A DNA stretch of 13,114 bases. Origin: an uncultured Flavobacteriia bacterium. GTDB lineage: Bacteria > Bacteroidota > Bacteroidia > Flavobacteriales_D > Crocinitomicaceae. Location of the stretch: NCBI GenBank assembly GCA_903930085.1, contig CAIYXD010000286.1, forward strand, positions 1 to 13,114, read 5' to 3'. Below, one piece after another: positions 1 to 7,474 of this stretch. Under the pieces are notes generated by a model. It was not told the origin of the DNA and did not search any database. It worked only from the letters and a program-made list of their open reading frames with translations. Each line of letters opens with the position of its first letter. Within the stretch, counting starts at the first letter, position 1. Made by a program: the position numbers and the translations under genes.

Positions 1-19
1 AATTTCTCCCGTTAAATAA

Positions 20-1189
20 ATGTCAGACGCATCAATCATACAAAAATCCTTCAAAAGATGGAAAATTTGGATGGCAATTGCACTTGGGCTGCTTGTCGCA
101 GGATGGATGGTGTATAGAAGTGTTTCGGAAGTACATTTTTTAAAGGTAGAAAAAGGCCATGGAAATTATGCGTGGGTGGATTTCAATGAAAATGGTTCGG
201 CAGATCTTGGGAACAGCAAAGAATTTTACCTGTCCGCTGATGGCGAATATCGAAAACAAAAATTATCCGATATATTATCCGCTATTTCCTGGACAAATCA
301 ATCCTTCATCTGGTTAATCATAGCAATCCTTTTTGTTGTAGGGAGGGATTTTTTCTACATGTGGCGAATTCGACTGTTAACCCATTACGATTTAAGCTGG
401 AAATCCAGTTTTTATGTGATTTTATTGTGGGAATTTGCTTCTGCTCTTTCTCCAGGAGTTGTTGGCGGCGCAGCTGTTGCCATGTTTATTTTGCACAAAG
501 AAAAAATAGAACTTGGTCGAGCAACTGCCATTGTATTTATCACGGCAATGATGGATAATTTGTTCTATGTAATTATGATTCCTTTTGTGTTTCTATTTAT
601 TGATAGCGCACAATTATTCCCGCGAGCTATAGAGGGTTCGATGCGTATTGAATGGGTTTTTTGGATTGGATTTTCGGCAATTCTTTTGGCGTGTTTGTTT
701 CTATTTTCAAGTATCTTCTTGTTCCCAAGTTTGGCAACATGGCTGCTTAAATCGGTCTTCAGTTTGCCTATTTTACGGCGCTGGAAAGACAAGGCCATTC
801 AAACGGGAAAAGACATTGAAACGTCTTCAAAAGTGATGCGTAATGAATCCTTTGGTTATTGGTTAAAAATCTTTGGTTTAACCTGCGCCAGTTGGACTTC
901 CCGCTACCTTGTCATCAATGCAATACTGCAAGCGTTTTTACATTTAGGATTTATAGACCACATTATTATTTTAGGAAAGCAATTGGTTTTGTGGTTGTTT
1001 ATGCTGGTAAGCCCAACTCCTGGAGGAAGTGGAGTAGCGGAATTTGCATTTGGTGAATTACTTATTTCGTTTAGTCAATCCACTTTGCTTTTAGCCGCAT
1101 TGGCAATCCTCTGGCGGTTAATTTCCTATTTCCCCTATTTATTTATTGGCGCGTTTTTATTGCCGAGATGGCTAAAGAAAAACAACTAA
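20..1189 (+). CDS. Lysylphosphatidylglycerol synthase TM-domain (UPF0104) family membrane protein
   Basis: A 389-residue polytopic inner-membrane protein of the flippase-like UPF0104 family (PF03706), related to the membrane half of MprF. It lacks any catalytic aminoacyl-transfer domain, so lipid or polyprenol-phosphate translocation is the likely role, but the substrate is unknown. Visible: a first membrane helix at about residues 16-33; a soluble segment at about 36-90; then six to eight further helices. Family signatures are the segment at 138-150 ending in SPGVVGG and the late motif SPTPGGSGVAE at 331-341. The soluble segment between helices 1 and 2 is larger than in minimal family members and holds a DxNxNGxxD stretch (54-62). 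The ATG at 20 directly follows an in-frame-independent TAA (17-19), so it may be the downstream gene of an operon cut by the window edge. It converges on the next gene with one base between the stops. Confidence 0.85.
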   Translation: MSDASIIQKSFKRWKIWMAIALGLLVAGWMVYRSVSEVHFLKVEKGHGNYAWVDFNENGSADLGNSKEFYLSADGEYRKQKLSDILSAISWTNQSFIWLIIAILFVVGRDFFYMWRIRLLTHYDLSWKSSFYVILLWEFASALSPGVVGGAAVAMFILHKEKIELGRATAIVFITAMMDNLFYVIMIPFVFLFIDSAQLFPRAIEGSMRIEWVFWIGFSAILLACLFLFSSIFLFPSLATWLLKSVFSLPILRRWKDKAIQTGKDIETSSKVMRNESFGYWLKIFGLTCASWTSRYLVINAILQAFLHLGFIDHIIILGKQLVLWLFMLVSPTPGGSGVAEFAFGELLISFSQSTLLLAALAILWRLISYFPYLFIGAFLLPRWLKKNN

Positions 1190-1190
1190 A

Positions 1191-1781
1191 CTAGCGATTG
1201 ACGCGCAGAAGTTGGAAAACACTGGAGGCCAAAATAAGAGAAGAAATATAAACAATCTCCGGAAAAACAATAAAAGCAGACAATCCTATAACGGTGCAAG
1301 AAAAAGCCAAAATAGTAAAATGGACTATAATATGTTGTTTCCATAGCTCTTTCATCTGAACCTTTTTAAATTGAGCGGTGGCTACAAATTCCAATTTATA
1401 GCGTTGAAATCCTACTAAAAAAATCAAGGGTACAAGAATGTATCCTTGCTCAATTCCAAGGTCTTTGTATTTCCAAAAATGCAATAACTCGTCTGTAAAT
1501 TGAATACCAGGAGAAATTTGTAACATAGCAAAATGAACGCATAAAACAGTAAAAATTAGCAAAAATGAACTGATTATTGCGTTTTTAATCCAAATTTTTG
1601 GCGGTGTGTTTTGAGAGATTTGAATTTTTTTGGATTTTACGTTTAGAAAAATCTCGTTGGAAATATAATCCAAAAAGTAAAACAACAGAATATAATATAG
1701 GTTCCATTCCCACCAAAAATACCCGGCCAAAGGAATTAATGCGTCACCTGCAACTTGAATTATTTTTGGATTTATACGCAT
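1191..1781 (-). CDS. Polytopic membrane protein, DUF6498-like, unknown function
   Basis: A 196-residue integral membrane protein with about five hydrophobic segments (roughly residues 10-43, 66-88, 112-128, 150-172 and 174-192). The N-terminal stretch (N-P near the start, then a G-containing helix followed by W-x-W and an aromatic-rich helix ending in D) resembles DUF6498 proteins. That assignment is from memory of the pattern and is tentative. No catalytic motif is seen and no function can be given. The start codon overlaps the stop of the upstream TPR lipoprotein gene as TAATG (1779-1783), which points to translational coupling and co-transcription from the promoter region near 2790. Confidence 0.7.
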   Translation of the reverse strand: MRINPKIIQVAGDALIPLAGYFWWEWNLYYILLFYFLDYISNEIFLNVKSKKIQISQNTPPKIWIKNAIISSFLLIFTVLCVHFAMLQISPGIQFTDELLHFWKYKDLGIEQGYILVPLIFLVGFQRYKLEFVATAQFKKVQMKELWKQHIIVHFTILAFSCTVIGLSAFIVFPEIVYISSLILASSVFQLLRVNR

Positions 1782-2764
1782 TATTGAAGCGCATTTGCTC
1801 GGTCGCGTGACAATGTGAATTCCGGATTAAACTTCAATGCTTTCGCGTACGCTTTCAGCGCTCTGGTTTTTTCACCTTGCGCTTCGTAACATGTTCCTAA
1901 GTTATGCCACGCCTCGACAAATCTAGGTTCCGTCTGAATTGCTGAATTATAATAATAAATTGCGCTATCAATTTCTTTGTAATCGTATTGCTTGATAACT
2001 CCAATTTGATTCAGCGCTTGAAAATAAGCAGTATCAATTTGAATCATTTTTCGGTAAATCGCCAGTGCGTTTTCCGCTTTACCAAATAACTGTTCCGCAT
2101 ACGCAAGCGAAAAAAGTACCTCTGTGTTTTTTGGTTTTAATTCCGCGGCTGTTTTATAGTATTCGATACAGATTTTATTGTTTTCCGCTTGGTATAAAGC
2201 TCCCAACATCAAATATCCTTCGTAAAAATTCGGGTCTTGCTGCACAGCTGTTTCATAAGACGATTTTGCTAAATCCGGTTTGTTTAAAAACAAGTAATTA
2301 GAACCTTTCATTATATACGCATCCCGATACTTTGGGTCAATTCGCAAGGCTTTGTTAATGTATTCAAAAGATTTATCAAAATCCATTTGCTGGCTAAACG
2401 TAGAAGCTAATCCAACGAGTCCTTTTGTGTTTTTGGGTTGCTTCTTGATAATGAGTTTATACTGTCTTTGCGCTGCCGCAACGTCCGCAACCGTTCTTTC
2501 AGGACGATTATTCAGCACGTTTGCATAAAGCATTCGAACTTCGAGATTGTTGCTGTCTAGTCGAAAAGCCTTTGCAGCGTCAGGCATTGCAGTATCGTAA
2601 TAATATTTATCAACTAATCTCGTTCCGCGCTTTAAAATCAATTCTACGCTATCTGGGTAAAGAACTAATAAGCTATCCAAATTTAACTTTTTTGGTTTCG
2701 CGGTTAGATTAGATTCCTTACACGAAAAGAAGAACAGCGGGAATAAGAAAACGAGGTATTTCAT
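1781..2764 (-). CDS. Tetratricopeptide-repeat lipoprotein
   Basis: A 327-residue protein with a lipoprotein signal: a hydrophobic stretch at residues 3-13 followed by FFFSC with Cys15 as the probable lipidated residue. This is a loose lipobox of the sort common in Bacteroidota. The rest is almost entirely tetratricopeptide repeats, about seven or eight units from residue 44 to 315, with clear A/Y/A/P patterns at 113-146, 147-180, 181-212, 213-246, 247-281 and 282-315. TPR solenoids bind other proteins. Here the likely site is a membrane face in the periplasm (or the cell surface), as a scaffold or assembly factor. No enzymatic domain is present. It is the first gene of a two-gene unit and overlaps the next start by one base. 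A weak paralogue-neutral name is all that is justified. Confidence 0.85.
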   Translation of the reverse strand: MKYLVFLFPLFFFSCKESNLTAKPKKLNLDSLLVLYPDSVELILKRGTRLVDKYYYDTAMPDAAKAFRLDSNNLEVRMLYANVLNNRPERTVADVAAAQRQYKLIIKKQPKNTKGLVGLASTFSQQMDFDKSFEYINKALRIDPKYRDAYIMKGSNYLFLNKPDLAKSSYETAVQQDPNFYEGYLMLGALYQAENNKICIEYYKTAAELKPKNTEVLFSLAYAEQLFGKAENALAIYRKMIQIDTAYFQALNQIGVIKQYDYKEIDSAIYYYNSAIQTEPRFVEAWHNLGTCYEAQGEKTRALKAYAKALKFNPEFTLSRDRANALQ

Positions 2765-2786
2765 GTGTTTTTGTTTAATAGCAAAA

Positions 2787-2794
2787 CAAAGTTA
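2787..2794 (-). promoter_or_regulatory. Bacteroidota -7 element candidate for the TPR lipoprotein unit
   Basis: On the minus strand this reads TAACTTTG, an exact match to the Bacteroidota -7 consensus TAnnTTTG, 22 bases before the ATG at 2764. This would leave a short leader. No TTG lies at the usual 17-23 base spacing upstream; the nearest is at 2826-2824, 29 bases away, so the -33 box is unsupported. Confidence 0.4.
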
Positions 2795-2902
2795 ATTGAA
2801 TTTAGTGAGTAGACCTTATTCAGCAAGTAGATGGTTTATACCATTCCCTAAAAATTTATACAATTTTGTCAATTATATGTACATCTAAAAAGATAAAATC
2901 TG

Positions 2903-2910
2903 TAATTTTA
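2903..2910 (+). promoter_or_regulatory. Possible -7 element just before the small CxxC protein gene
   Basis: TAATTTTA matches TAnnTTTG at seven of eight positions and ends only four bases before the ATG at 2915. If used, the mRNA would be leaderless or nearly so. No TTG is found 17-23 bases upstream. The match is weak in an AT-rich gap and is listed as a candidate only. Confidence 0.25.
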
Positions 2911-2914
2911 CGGT

Positions 2915-3157
2915 ATGAAAAAATATACACTTATCCTTGTTCTTTTTGCATTTATCCTGCTGGAAAATCAATTCTTAGCTCAGGGATGCTCACAGTGTAA
3001 AATGCTTGCGGAACAAGGCAGTGAATTAGACGAAGCATCCTTCGGCAGTAGCATAAATACGGGTATTCTTTACTTAATGCTTCTTCCTTATTTTTTACTT
3101 CTTTTTTTATTTCGAAAAAGAATTTTCTTGTTTTTCAAGTCCTTTGCCCAAAAGTAA
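2915..3157 (+). CDS. Small exported membrane protein with a CxxC motif
   Basis: An 80-residue protein: signal peptide at residues 1-22 with probable cleavage after LAQ or before it, a mature N-terminus with Cys25-Ser-Gln-Cys28, a short acidic linker (32-44), then a membrane helix at about 49-66 and a basic Phe/Lys-rich tail. The layout puts the CxxC pair outside the cytoplasmic membrane. I recognise this as resembling a widespread but unnamed Bacteroidota type, with C-x-M/Q-C after a signal peptide and a later helix containing G-I-x-Y-L-M-x-x-P-Y. I know no established role; thiol-disulfide exchange or metal (copper, heme) handling are guesses from the motif. It stands alone as a single gene between two outward regions and is followed by an intrinsic terminator. 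The size, signal peptide, hydrophobic pattern and terminator together make it a real gene despite its length. Confidence 0.8.
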   Translation: MKKYTLILVLFAFILLENQFLAQGCSQCKMLAEQGSELDEASFGSSINTGILYLMLLPYFLLLFLFRKRIFLFFKSFAQK

Positions 3158-3180
3158 CGAATAGTAAAAAATTCCCTTTT

Positions 3181-3211
3181 AACCTAAGTTCGATATCGCA
3201 CTTAGGTTTTT
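3181..3211 (+). terminator. Intrinsic terminator after the small CxxC gene
   Basis: A perfect 9-bp stem (3181-3189 AACCTAAGT pairing with 3200-3208 ACTTAGGTT), with a 10-base loop that itself contains CGATATCG, is followed by a T-run to 3211. It lies 23 bases after the small gene's stop and directly before the minus-strand PorP stop at 3215. On the opposite strand the T-run comes only about 10 bases beyond the stem, so termination there may be weaker. Confidence 0.75.
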
Positions 3212-3214
3212 ACT

Positions 3215-4249
3215 TTAAAATCTATTTCTCGATTTAAATAAAGCGTGGCTAAAGTTCGTATAGGAAAGAGAAAATTCCAGAGATCCACCACTATATGCCC
3301 TTTGCATAGATGAAATGGTAACATCGTAAGAAACGCCAAATTTAAAGCCTGCCCAATCCAAGGTTACAGCAGGAACAACTGCGTCTCTAAATCGGAAATA
3401 AGATCCAAAGCCGATGTATGCATCTTGGAAGTTTCCTGTGACTTTTGTTCCATTTTTGAAACGGTATTTAAAAATTGCACCTAAAATAGTTTCAGAGTGC
3501 GGACCTTGAAAAAATTGAACGATACTTCCGTCAATTGACCAATCCGTATCCATAATATCTGAAATAACGGAAGAATGTATGACAAATTTACTAAGCATTC
3601 TTTCCCCGCTAATCGTCGTGTATTTTAATGCTGGGCGGTTTAAATGATATCCAGAAACGCCAAATTGAAACTTAAAATCGTTGTTTCTCCTAAACGTCGA
3701 TTTACCTCCATCAAAGACATAAAATAAGCCAGCAGAAGCATCTGCATAGGTAAAAGAACTTGCCCCATTTGCTTCTCCGGAAAGAATGGTTTGGTCAAAC
3801 TGTGTTCCTGTCCATTGGGAGGAAAAAATCAACTTGGAAAAATCCGCTTTTCTACTTCCAAATCCTCCTTGTATTCCAGCAGATAAAATATGGCCTGATC
3901 TTCCCATAGGTAAAATTCCACTAATAGATAAGGATCCTGTTTGATTTCCAAACCGTGCATCACCGCCGATATCGTTATTAAACATCAATCCAACGCCAAG
4001 GTGCGCCTTGTCATTATTTCTACTTTTACCAAAATTCGCATCTGCGGCAACAGATGTTGTCATAAATTGTGTTCCAGCACCAAGCCATTGATTTCGGTGG
4101 TTGATAATTACCCGTTCCCAACCATCGTAAACTCCTGCAGCTGCCGGATTTATTAAAAGCGGCGTTTGAGAGGTTTGAGAGAAATGTAAATCTTGCGATA
4201 GTGCATTTAACGAAAGGAAGAGGGAAATTGAAAAAATTATCTTTCTCAT
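3215..4249 (-). CDS. PorP/SprF family type IX secretion-associated outer-membrane protein
   Basis: A 344-residue outer-membrane beta-barrel of the PorP/SprF family (TIGR03519). Members pair with T9SS cargo carrying a CHU_C (type B) sorting domain and are thought to help secrete or anchor that cargo at the surface, as SprF does for SprB. Visible: signal peptide at about residues 1-19 ending in ALSQ, the hallmark DLHFSQ (20-25), the LLINPAAAG stretch (31-39), HRNQW soon after, then alternating aromatic beta-strands to a Phe at the C-terminus. The start chosen is the ATG at 4249; a TTG at 4258, three codons upstream, is also in frame but overlaps the stop of the preceding gene. With the ATG, five bases separate the two genes, so they are one transcript. 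The neighbour upstream carries exactly the C-terminal domain this family serves. Confidence 0.92.
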   Translation of the reverse strand: MRKIIFSISLFLSLNALSQDLHFSQTSQTPLLINPAAAGVYDGWERVIINHRNQWLGAGTQFMTTSVAADANFGKSRNNDKAHLGVGLMFNNDIGGDARFGNQTGSLSISGILPMGRSGHILSAGIQGGFGSRKADFSKLIFSSQWTGTQFDQTILSGEANGASSFTYADASAGLFYVFDGGKSTFRRNNDFKFQFGVSGYHLNRPALKYTTISGERMLSKFVIHSSVISDIMDTDWSIDGSIVQFFQGPHSETILGAIFKYRFKNGTKVTGNFQDAYIGFGSYFRFRDAVVPAVTLDWAGFKFGVSYDVTISSMQRAYSGGSLEFSLSYTNFSHALFKSRNRF

Positions 4250-4254
4250 AAAAA

Positions 4255-7200
4255 TCAACGAATTAAAGTTATATTTCCAGACTTAGTTTCTGTATTTCCA
4301 GTAACATATTTCACCTCTAAAATATAGGCATATACTCCGGAATTACAAGCCTCTCCCTTAAAGGTTCCGTTCCACGAAAAGTTTCTATCGCTTGTGTTTA
4401 CCATCCTATTCCCCCATCTGTCATATATTGAAAGTGTGAAAGACAAGACATCTTTACCAACAATTATAGATAGGTTTTCATTGTCTGAATCACCTGAGCC
4501 ATTTGGAGAAAACCCTGTTGGTAGATAGATTCCATTAATACAACTTGCACCAACATTATTTGGATCGCATTCATCCAAAGGATCCGTTGCGTTTCCAACT
4601 TCAATTCCATCTTCCAAACCGTCGCCATCCGTATCGGCATTATTCGGATTTGTTCCTAAAACTGCTTCTTGCGCATCGGTTAAACCATCACCATCGGAAT
4701 CTACTTGGCAATCAATGGATGAATCGTCTGGATCACAAGGGTTTAATGGGTCTGAACCTGCTGTAATTTCTGCACCATCATTTATTCCGTCACCATCTGT
4801 GTCTGGATTTGTTGTTGTTGTTCCTGCTGCTGTTTCCTGCGTATTTGTTAAACCATCGCCATCTTGATCACAAGGACCAGCATTTGGATTTGGAATACAC
4901 GGATTTGTGTTTGCTGGATCCAATTCATCACTAACGCCATCGTTATCTGTATCTGTAATAGACGATTCCAAAGCATCAATATTTCCGTCGCCATCTGTAT
5001 CGGTTGGATTTAGTGGATCTGCTCCAACTTCCAAATTGTCATTTTCGCCATCGCCATCTGTATCTGGGTTTTGAGGATCTGTTCCTGCCAACGCTTCATC
5101 TGTATTCAATAATCCGTCTCCATCAAAATCTGGATTATCCAAAAGAAAGAAAGCAACAATGTTTTCTGCTCCAGTAATATTTAATGTATTCGTGTCTGAT
5201 GTAATTGGAAGAGCTAAAGGGCCTATCGTATATTCCCAATGGTCAAAAACGTATCCTGGTAAAGGTTGTGCAACAAGATTGGTTGCAATTCCTCCGTAAT
5301 AAGAAGTTGCCCAAGGATAAGTTGGTGCCCAAATTGAATTCACTTTGATTTCACCGGACAACGCTGGGGAAACATCAAACGTCACGTCAAATGGGCCGGT
5401 TAAAGAATAGCAATCTATCAAGCCTTGCTCAAGAGCCGTACAACGATTGTTTATAAAGTTGCGCAATATTTGAACTTTACTTTGCCAATCAGCAAAAGAT
5501 GTTCCGGGTTGTGGCCATTTCGCAATTTGACCTGGCATTTCCGGCGAGATTTCAGCTACCATACTATCCAAAAGTGGAATCATGTAATCACAAGAAAAAT
5601 ACGTGTTAACCAAATCGATGTATCTGGTAATGTAATATTGTTCAACAACTGGATTTTCATTTATTAATTTTTCTAGGATATTGGTATGTCCTTGTCCTCC
5701 AGGATTTGGGAGATTCTCAACATTACACGGATCGGCATTTGCGGATGCATCTGGAATTCCAGTATAATTAACATAATGCCCAAAAGTTGCATCCATATCC
5801 CAAAGTGTGTATCGCCATTTTTTCTTGTCACCAAGCGGATCCATTCCTCTCCACCATGCTGTATTCCAATTCAACCAGTCTTGGTTCACAACATAGGAGT
5901 TGAACATGAAATAATCGCACAAAGATTCCCAATTCAGCAAACTGTCCACATAATTGAAGTTTGCAGGAACGCCCATGTTATTGGTGTTGATATATGTCCG
6001 CAACGCTGTCCAGTCAGGCTGTGCATTAGGCGCACCATATTCTTGCCAAGTTCCTCCCCATGTTTTTAAATACTGTAGGTTGAATTTATCTTGGTTAAAA
6101 TAGTGGTTTGTATAATCATGATCGTCTGCTTTTTCACGAATTTCATATACTCCCCAGTATTGTCCATTTAAATAAACAATACACGGTCTCCAAGTTCGCT
6201 CATCCAACTTCATGTCTGCCCGAATAGAAAGTGTGTGAATAAATGCATCTCGAATATGGGCCCCGTCTTCAAAAGAATAATTATCACTTGCCGCCGGTTT
6301 TAAAATTACCCGTTGGAATTTATCTCGCGTTGATTCTGGGAAAATTTGGTGTTCGAGTTGAGCAGCATAACCAAATTCATCTCTTGTGATGTAATCAAAC
6401 CCTCTTTGAGCGTATGCCCATGAGTCGTTACCATGCTTGTTAAATTCGCCTTGACCCTCATCAATAAAAGTACCATCGTCTTCAAATAATTCAAAAGAAC
6501 CGACCGCTGTAATTTGATTTCCATTTGCAACCAAAGTTGAAACTGCAGAGCTACTAACAGAAACAACAGGAATTGGGTGGGTAACATTTATGAAGTAGGT
6601 GTTAGACTCAATGAAAGATGGTTGATTTGTTCCAAATGCTGCTGCTCTTAAAATGGTTGTTGCTGCTATTGTAATAGGTCCGGAATAAAGTGTAGATGTT
6701 GTTGCTGGATTTGCACCATTTATAGTGTATCGAATAGATGCGGTTGGATCTGAGCACGTAATTGTCACCGTTTGAGTTCCAGTATAAAAACCAGGAGCCA
6801 AACTAATAACTGGCGTTGGAACGTAAAAGTTCTGAGCGCCAGTATTGTTTGCATTTGGTGTAGGCGTAGTAAATAATTTCCAGTCCACTGCACCGTTTGT
6901 AGATCTCCCAACGGAATGGTCTGCTTTTGTCATGTGCACCAATTTCAGAGAATCTACTACAACGCCACCAACATTCGTTAAAATAATCCAGTCGCCTTTA
7001 GTTTGTTTTAAATTAAAATTAGTGTGTAATTGCGTTCCGTTTACTGTGTTTCGATTCGAACAAAAGACCATTTTAAATCCATTTGCAGGAATTGTTCCAC
7101 TCGGAATTACCCATTTAAATAAATTCGTAGACTTATTTGACAAAAAATAACCGGTAAGATCAACTGCAGCGGTTGTTGGATTGTGCAATTCAACCCAATC

Positions 7201-7326
7201 TTCTCGCTCGCCATAAGCATCGGTAATACCTGTCATGTTTGAACAGGAATATTCATTGATAATTACCTGAGATGTAACAGAAAAAGTAAGTGTTAATAGC
7301 AGGAGAGTCAGTAAACTATTTTTCAT
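4255..7326 (-). CDS. T9SS-secreted surface protein: lamin-tail, CotH kinase-like, TSP3 repeats, CHU_C
   Basis: A 1023-residue modular exported protein. In order: signal peptide (1-20); lamin-tail domain from VIINEYS to about 150, with WVELHNP (44-50); chitobiase/hexosaminidase C-terminal-like beta domain (about 172-235); CotH kinase-like domain (about 250-640) with the RVIL...RD region (339-360), LNGQYWGVYEIREK (386-399) and the putative metal-binding WDMD (509-512); an InlB-B-repeat-like domain (about 645-730, with PGYVFDHWE); eight thrombospondin type 3 calcium loops (733-903); and a gliding-motility-associated CHU_C domain (about 934-1023, with GFSPNG, YDRWG, WNGT and a terminal LIR). CotH of Bacillus phosphorylates spore-coat proteins; whether this one is an active kinase is unproven, and its substrate is unknown. 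CHU_C predicts export through the T9SS and surface attachment, helped by the PorP/SprF protein encoded next. Length and composition suggest adhesion or matrix modification. Confidence 0.92.
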   Translation of the reverse strand: MKNSLLTLLLLTLTFSVTSQVIINEYSCSNMTGITDAYGEREDWVELHNPTTAAVDLTGYFLSNKSTNLFKWVIPSGTIPANGFKMVFCSNRNTVNGTQLHTNFNLKQTKGDWIILTNVGGVVVDSLKLVHMTKADHSVGRSTNGAVDWKLFTTPTPNANNTGAQNFYVPTPVISLAPGFYTGTQTVTITCSDPTASIRYTINGANPATTSTLYSGPITIAATTILRAAAFGTNQPSFIESNTYFINVTHPIPVVSVSSSAVSTLVANGNQITAVGSFELFEDDGTFIDEGQGEFNKHGNDSWAYAQRGFDYITRDEFGYAAQLEHQIFPESTRDKFQRVILKPAASDNYSFEDGAHIRDAFIHTLSIRADMKLDERTWRPCIVYLNGQYWGVYEIREKADDHDYTNHYFNQDKFNLQYLKTWGGTWQEYGAPNAQPDWTALRTYINTNNMGVPANFNYVDSLLNWESLCDYFMFNSYVVNQDWLNWNTAWWRGMDPLGDKKKWRYTLWDMDATFGHYVNYTGIPDASANADPCNVENLPNPGGQGHTNILEKLINENPVVEQYYITRYIDLVNTYFSCDYMIPLLDSMVAEISPEMPGQIAKWPQPGTSFADWQSKVQILRNFINNRCTALEQGLIDCYSLTGPFDVTFDVSPALSGEIKVNSIWAPTYPWATSYYGGIATNLVAQPLPGYVFDHWEYTIGPLALPITSDTNTLNITGAENIVAFFLLDNPDFDGDGLLNTDEALAGTDPQNPDTDGDGENDNLEVGADPLNPTDTDGDGNIDALESSITDTDNDGVSDELDPANTNPCIPNPNAGPCDQDGDGLTNTQETAAGTTTTNPDTDGDGINDGAEITAGSDPLNPCDPDDSSIDCQVDSDGDGLTDAQEAVLGTNPNNADTDGDGLEDGIEVGNATDPLDECDPNNVGASCINGIYLPTGFSPNGSGDSDNENLSIIVGKDVLSFTLSIYDRWGNRMVNTSDRNFSWNGTFKGEACNSGVYAYILEVKYVTGNTETKSGNITLIR
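4618..5130 (-). repeat. Degenerate tandem array encoding eight thrombospondin type 3 calcium loops
   Basis: Inside the CotH/CHU_C gene, the segment for residues 733-903 repeats a D-x-D-x-D-G-x-x-[ND] loop eight times (starting near residues 733, 755, 776, 792, 820, 842, 876 and 898). At DNA level the same short word (plus strand, ccatctgtatc with accatcgccatc variants) recurs at roughly 60-90 base spacing. The spacing is irregular and the copies diverge, so this is a protein-level repeat rather than a perfect DNA satellite. The loops bind calcium and probably form a rigid stalk between the CotH domain and the sorting domain. Confidence 0.85.
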
Positions 7327-7406
7327 ATTCTTTTATTTTTGATGTTTCAGAGACCATGATTTAATAACAACCAAGATCAATATTAAGCAATTATTAATTA
7401 AATTGT

Positions 7407-7414
7407 TATTTTTG
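7407..7414 (+). promoter_or_regulatory. Bacteroidota -7 element candidate for the lipoprotein/DUF2490 unit
   Basis: TATTTTTG is an exact match to TAnnTTTG and lies 60 bases before the ATG at 7475, within the 148-base gap between the divergent CotH and lipoprotein genes. No TTG is seen at the normal spacing upstream. A second copy of the same word at 7336-7343 is too far away to be the obvious promoter and shows how easily it arises in this AT-rich stretch. Confidence 0.35.
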
Positions 7415-7474
7415 AGACGAATAATATGAATATAAAGTTGTCTTCTCACGTTAAATTAATTAAACAGTGTTATT

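Noticed and set aside
1..19. Tail of an upstream plus-strand gene ending in TAA at 17-19, directly against the ATG at 20
   Set aside because: Only five codons are visible, and a second frame also ends at 13-15. The frame cannot be chosen, so no CDS is called.
4247..4258. TTG start at 4258 for the PorP/SprF gene, overlapping the CotH stop by four bases
   Set aside because: The ATG at 4249 gives a standard Lys/Arg-plus-hydrophobic signal peptide, and the extra three residues add nothing. The TTG is possible but less likely.
5686..6069. 127-codon plus-strand open frame opposite the CotH domain
   Set aside because: It lies fully antisense to a well-supported gene, is rich in Cys/Ile/Pro without family features, and shows no start context. 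It is a shadow frame.
6306..6587. 93-codon minus-strand open frame in another phase within the CotH gene
   Set aside because: It overlaps the recognisable CotH protein in the same strand and has Met/Leu-rich non-protein-like content.
7380..7410. Imperfect palindrome (CAATT...AATTG) in the CotH/lipoprotein gap as an operator
   Set aside because: The centre does not pair and such words are expected by chance in this composition.
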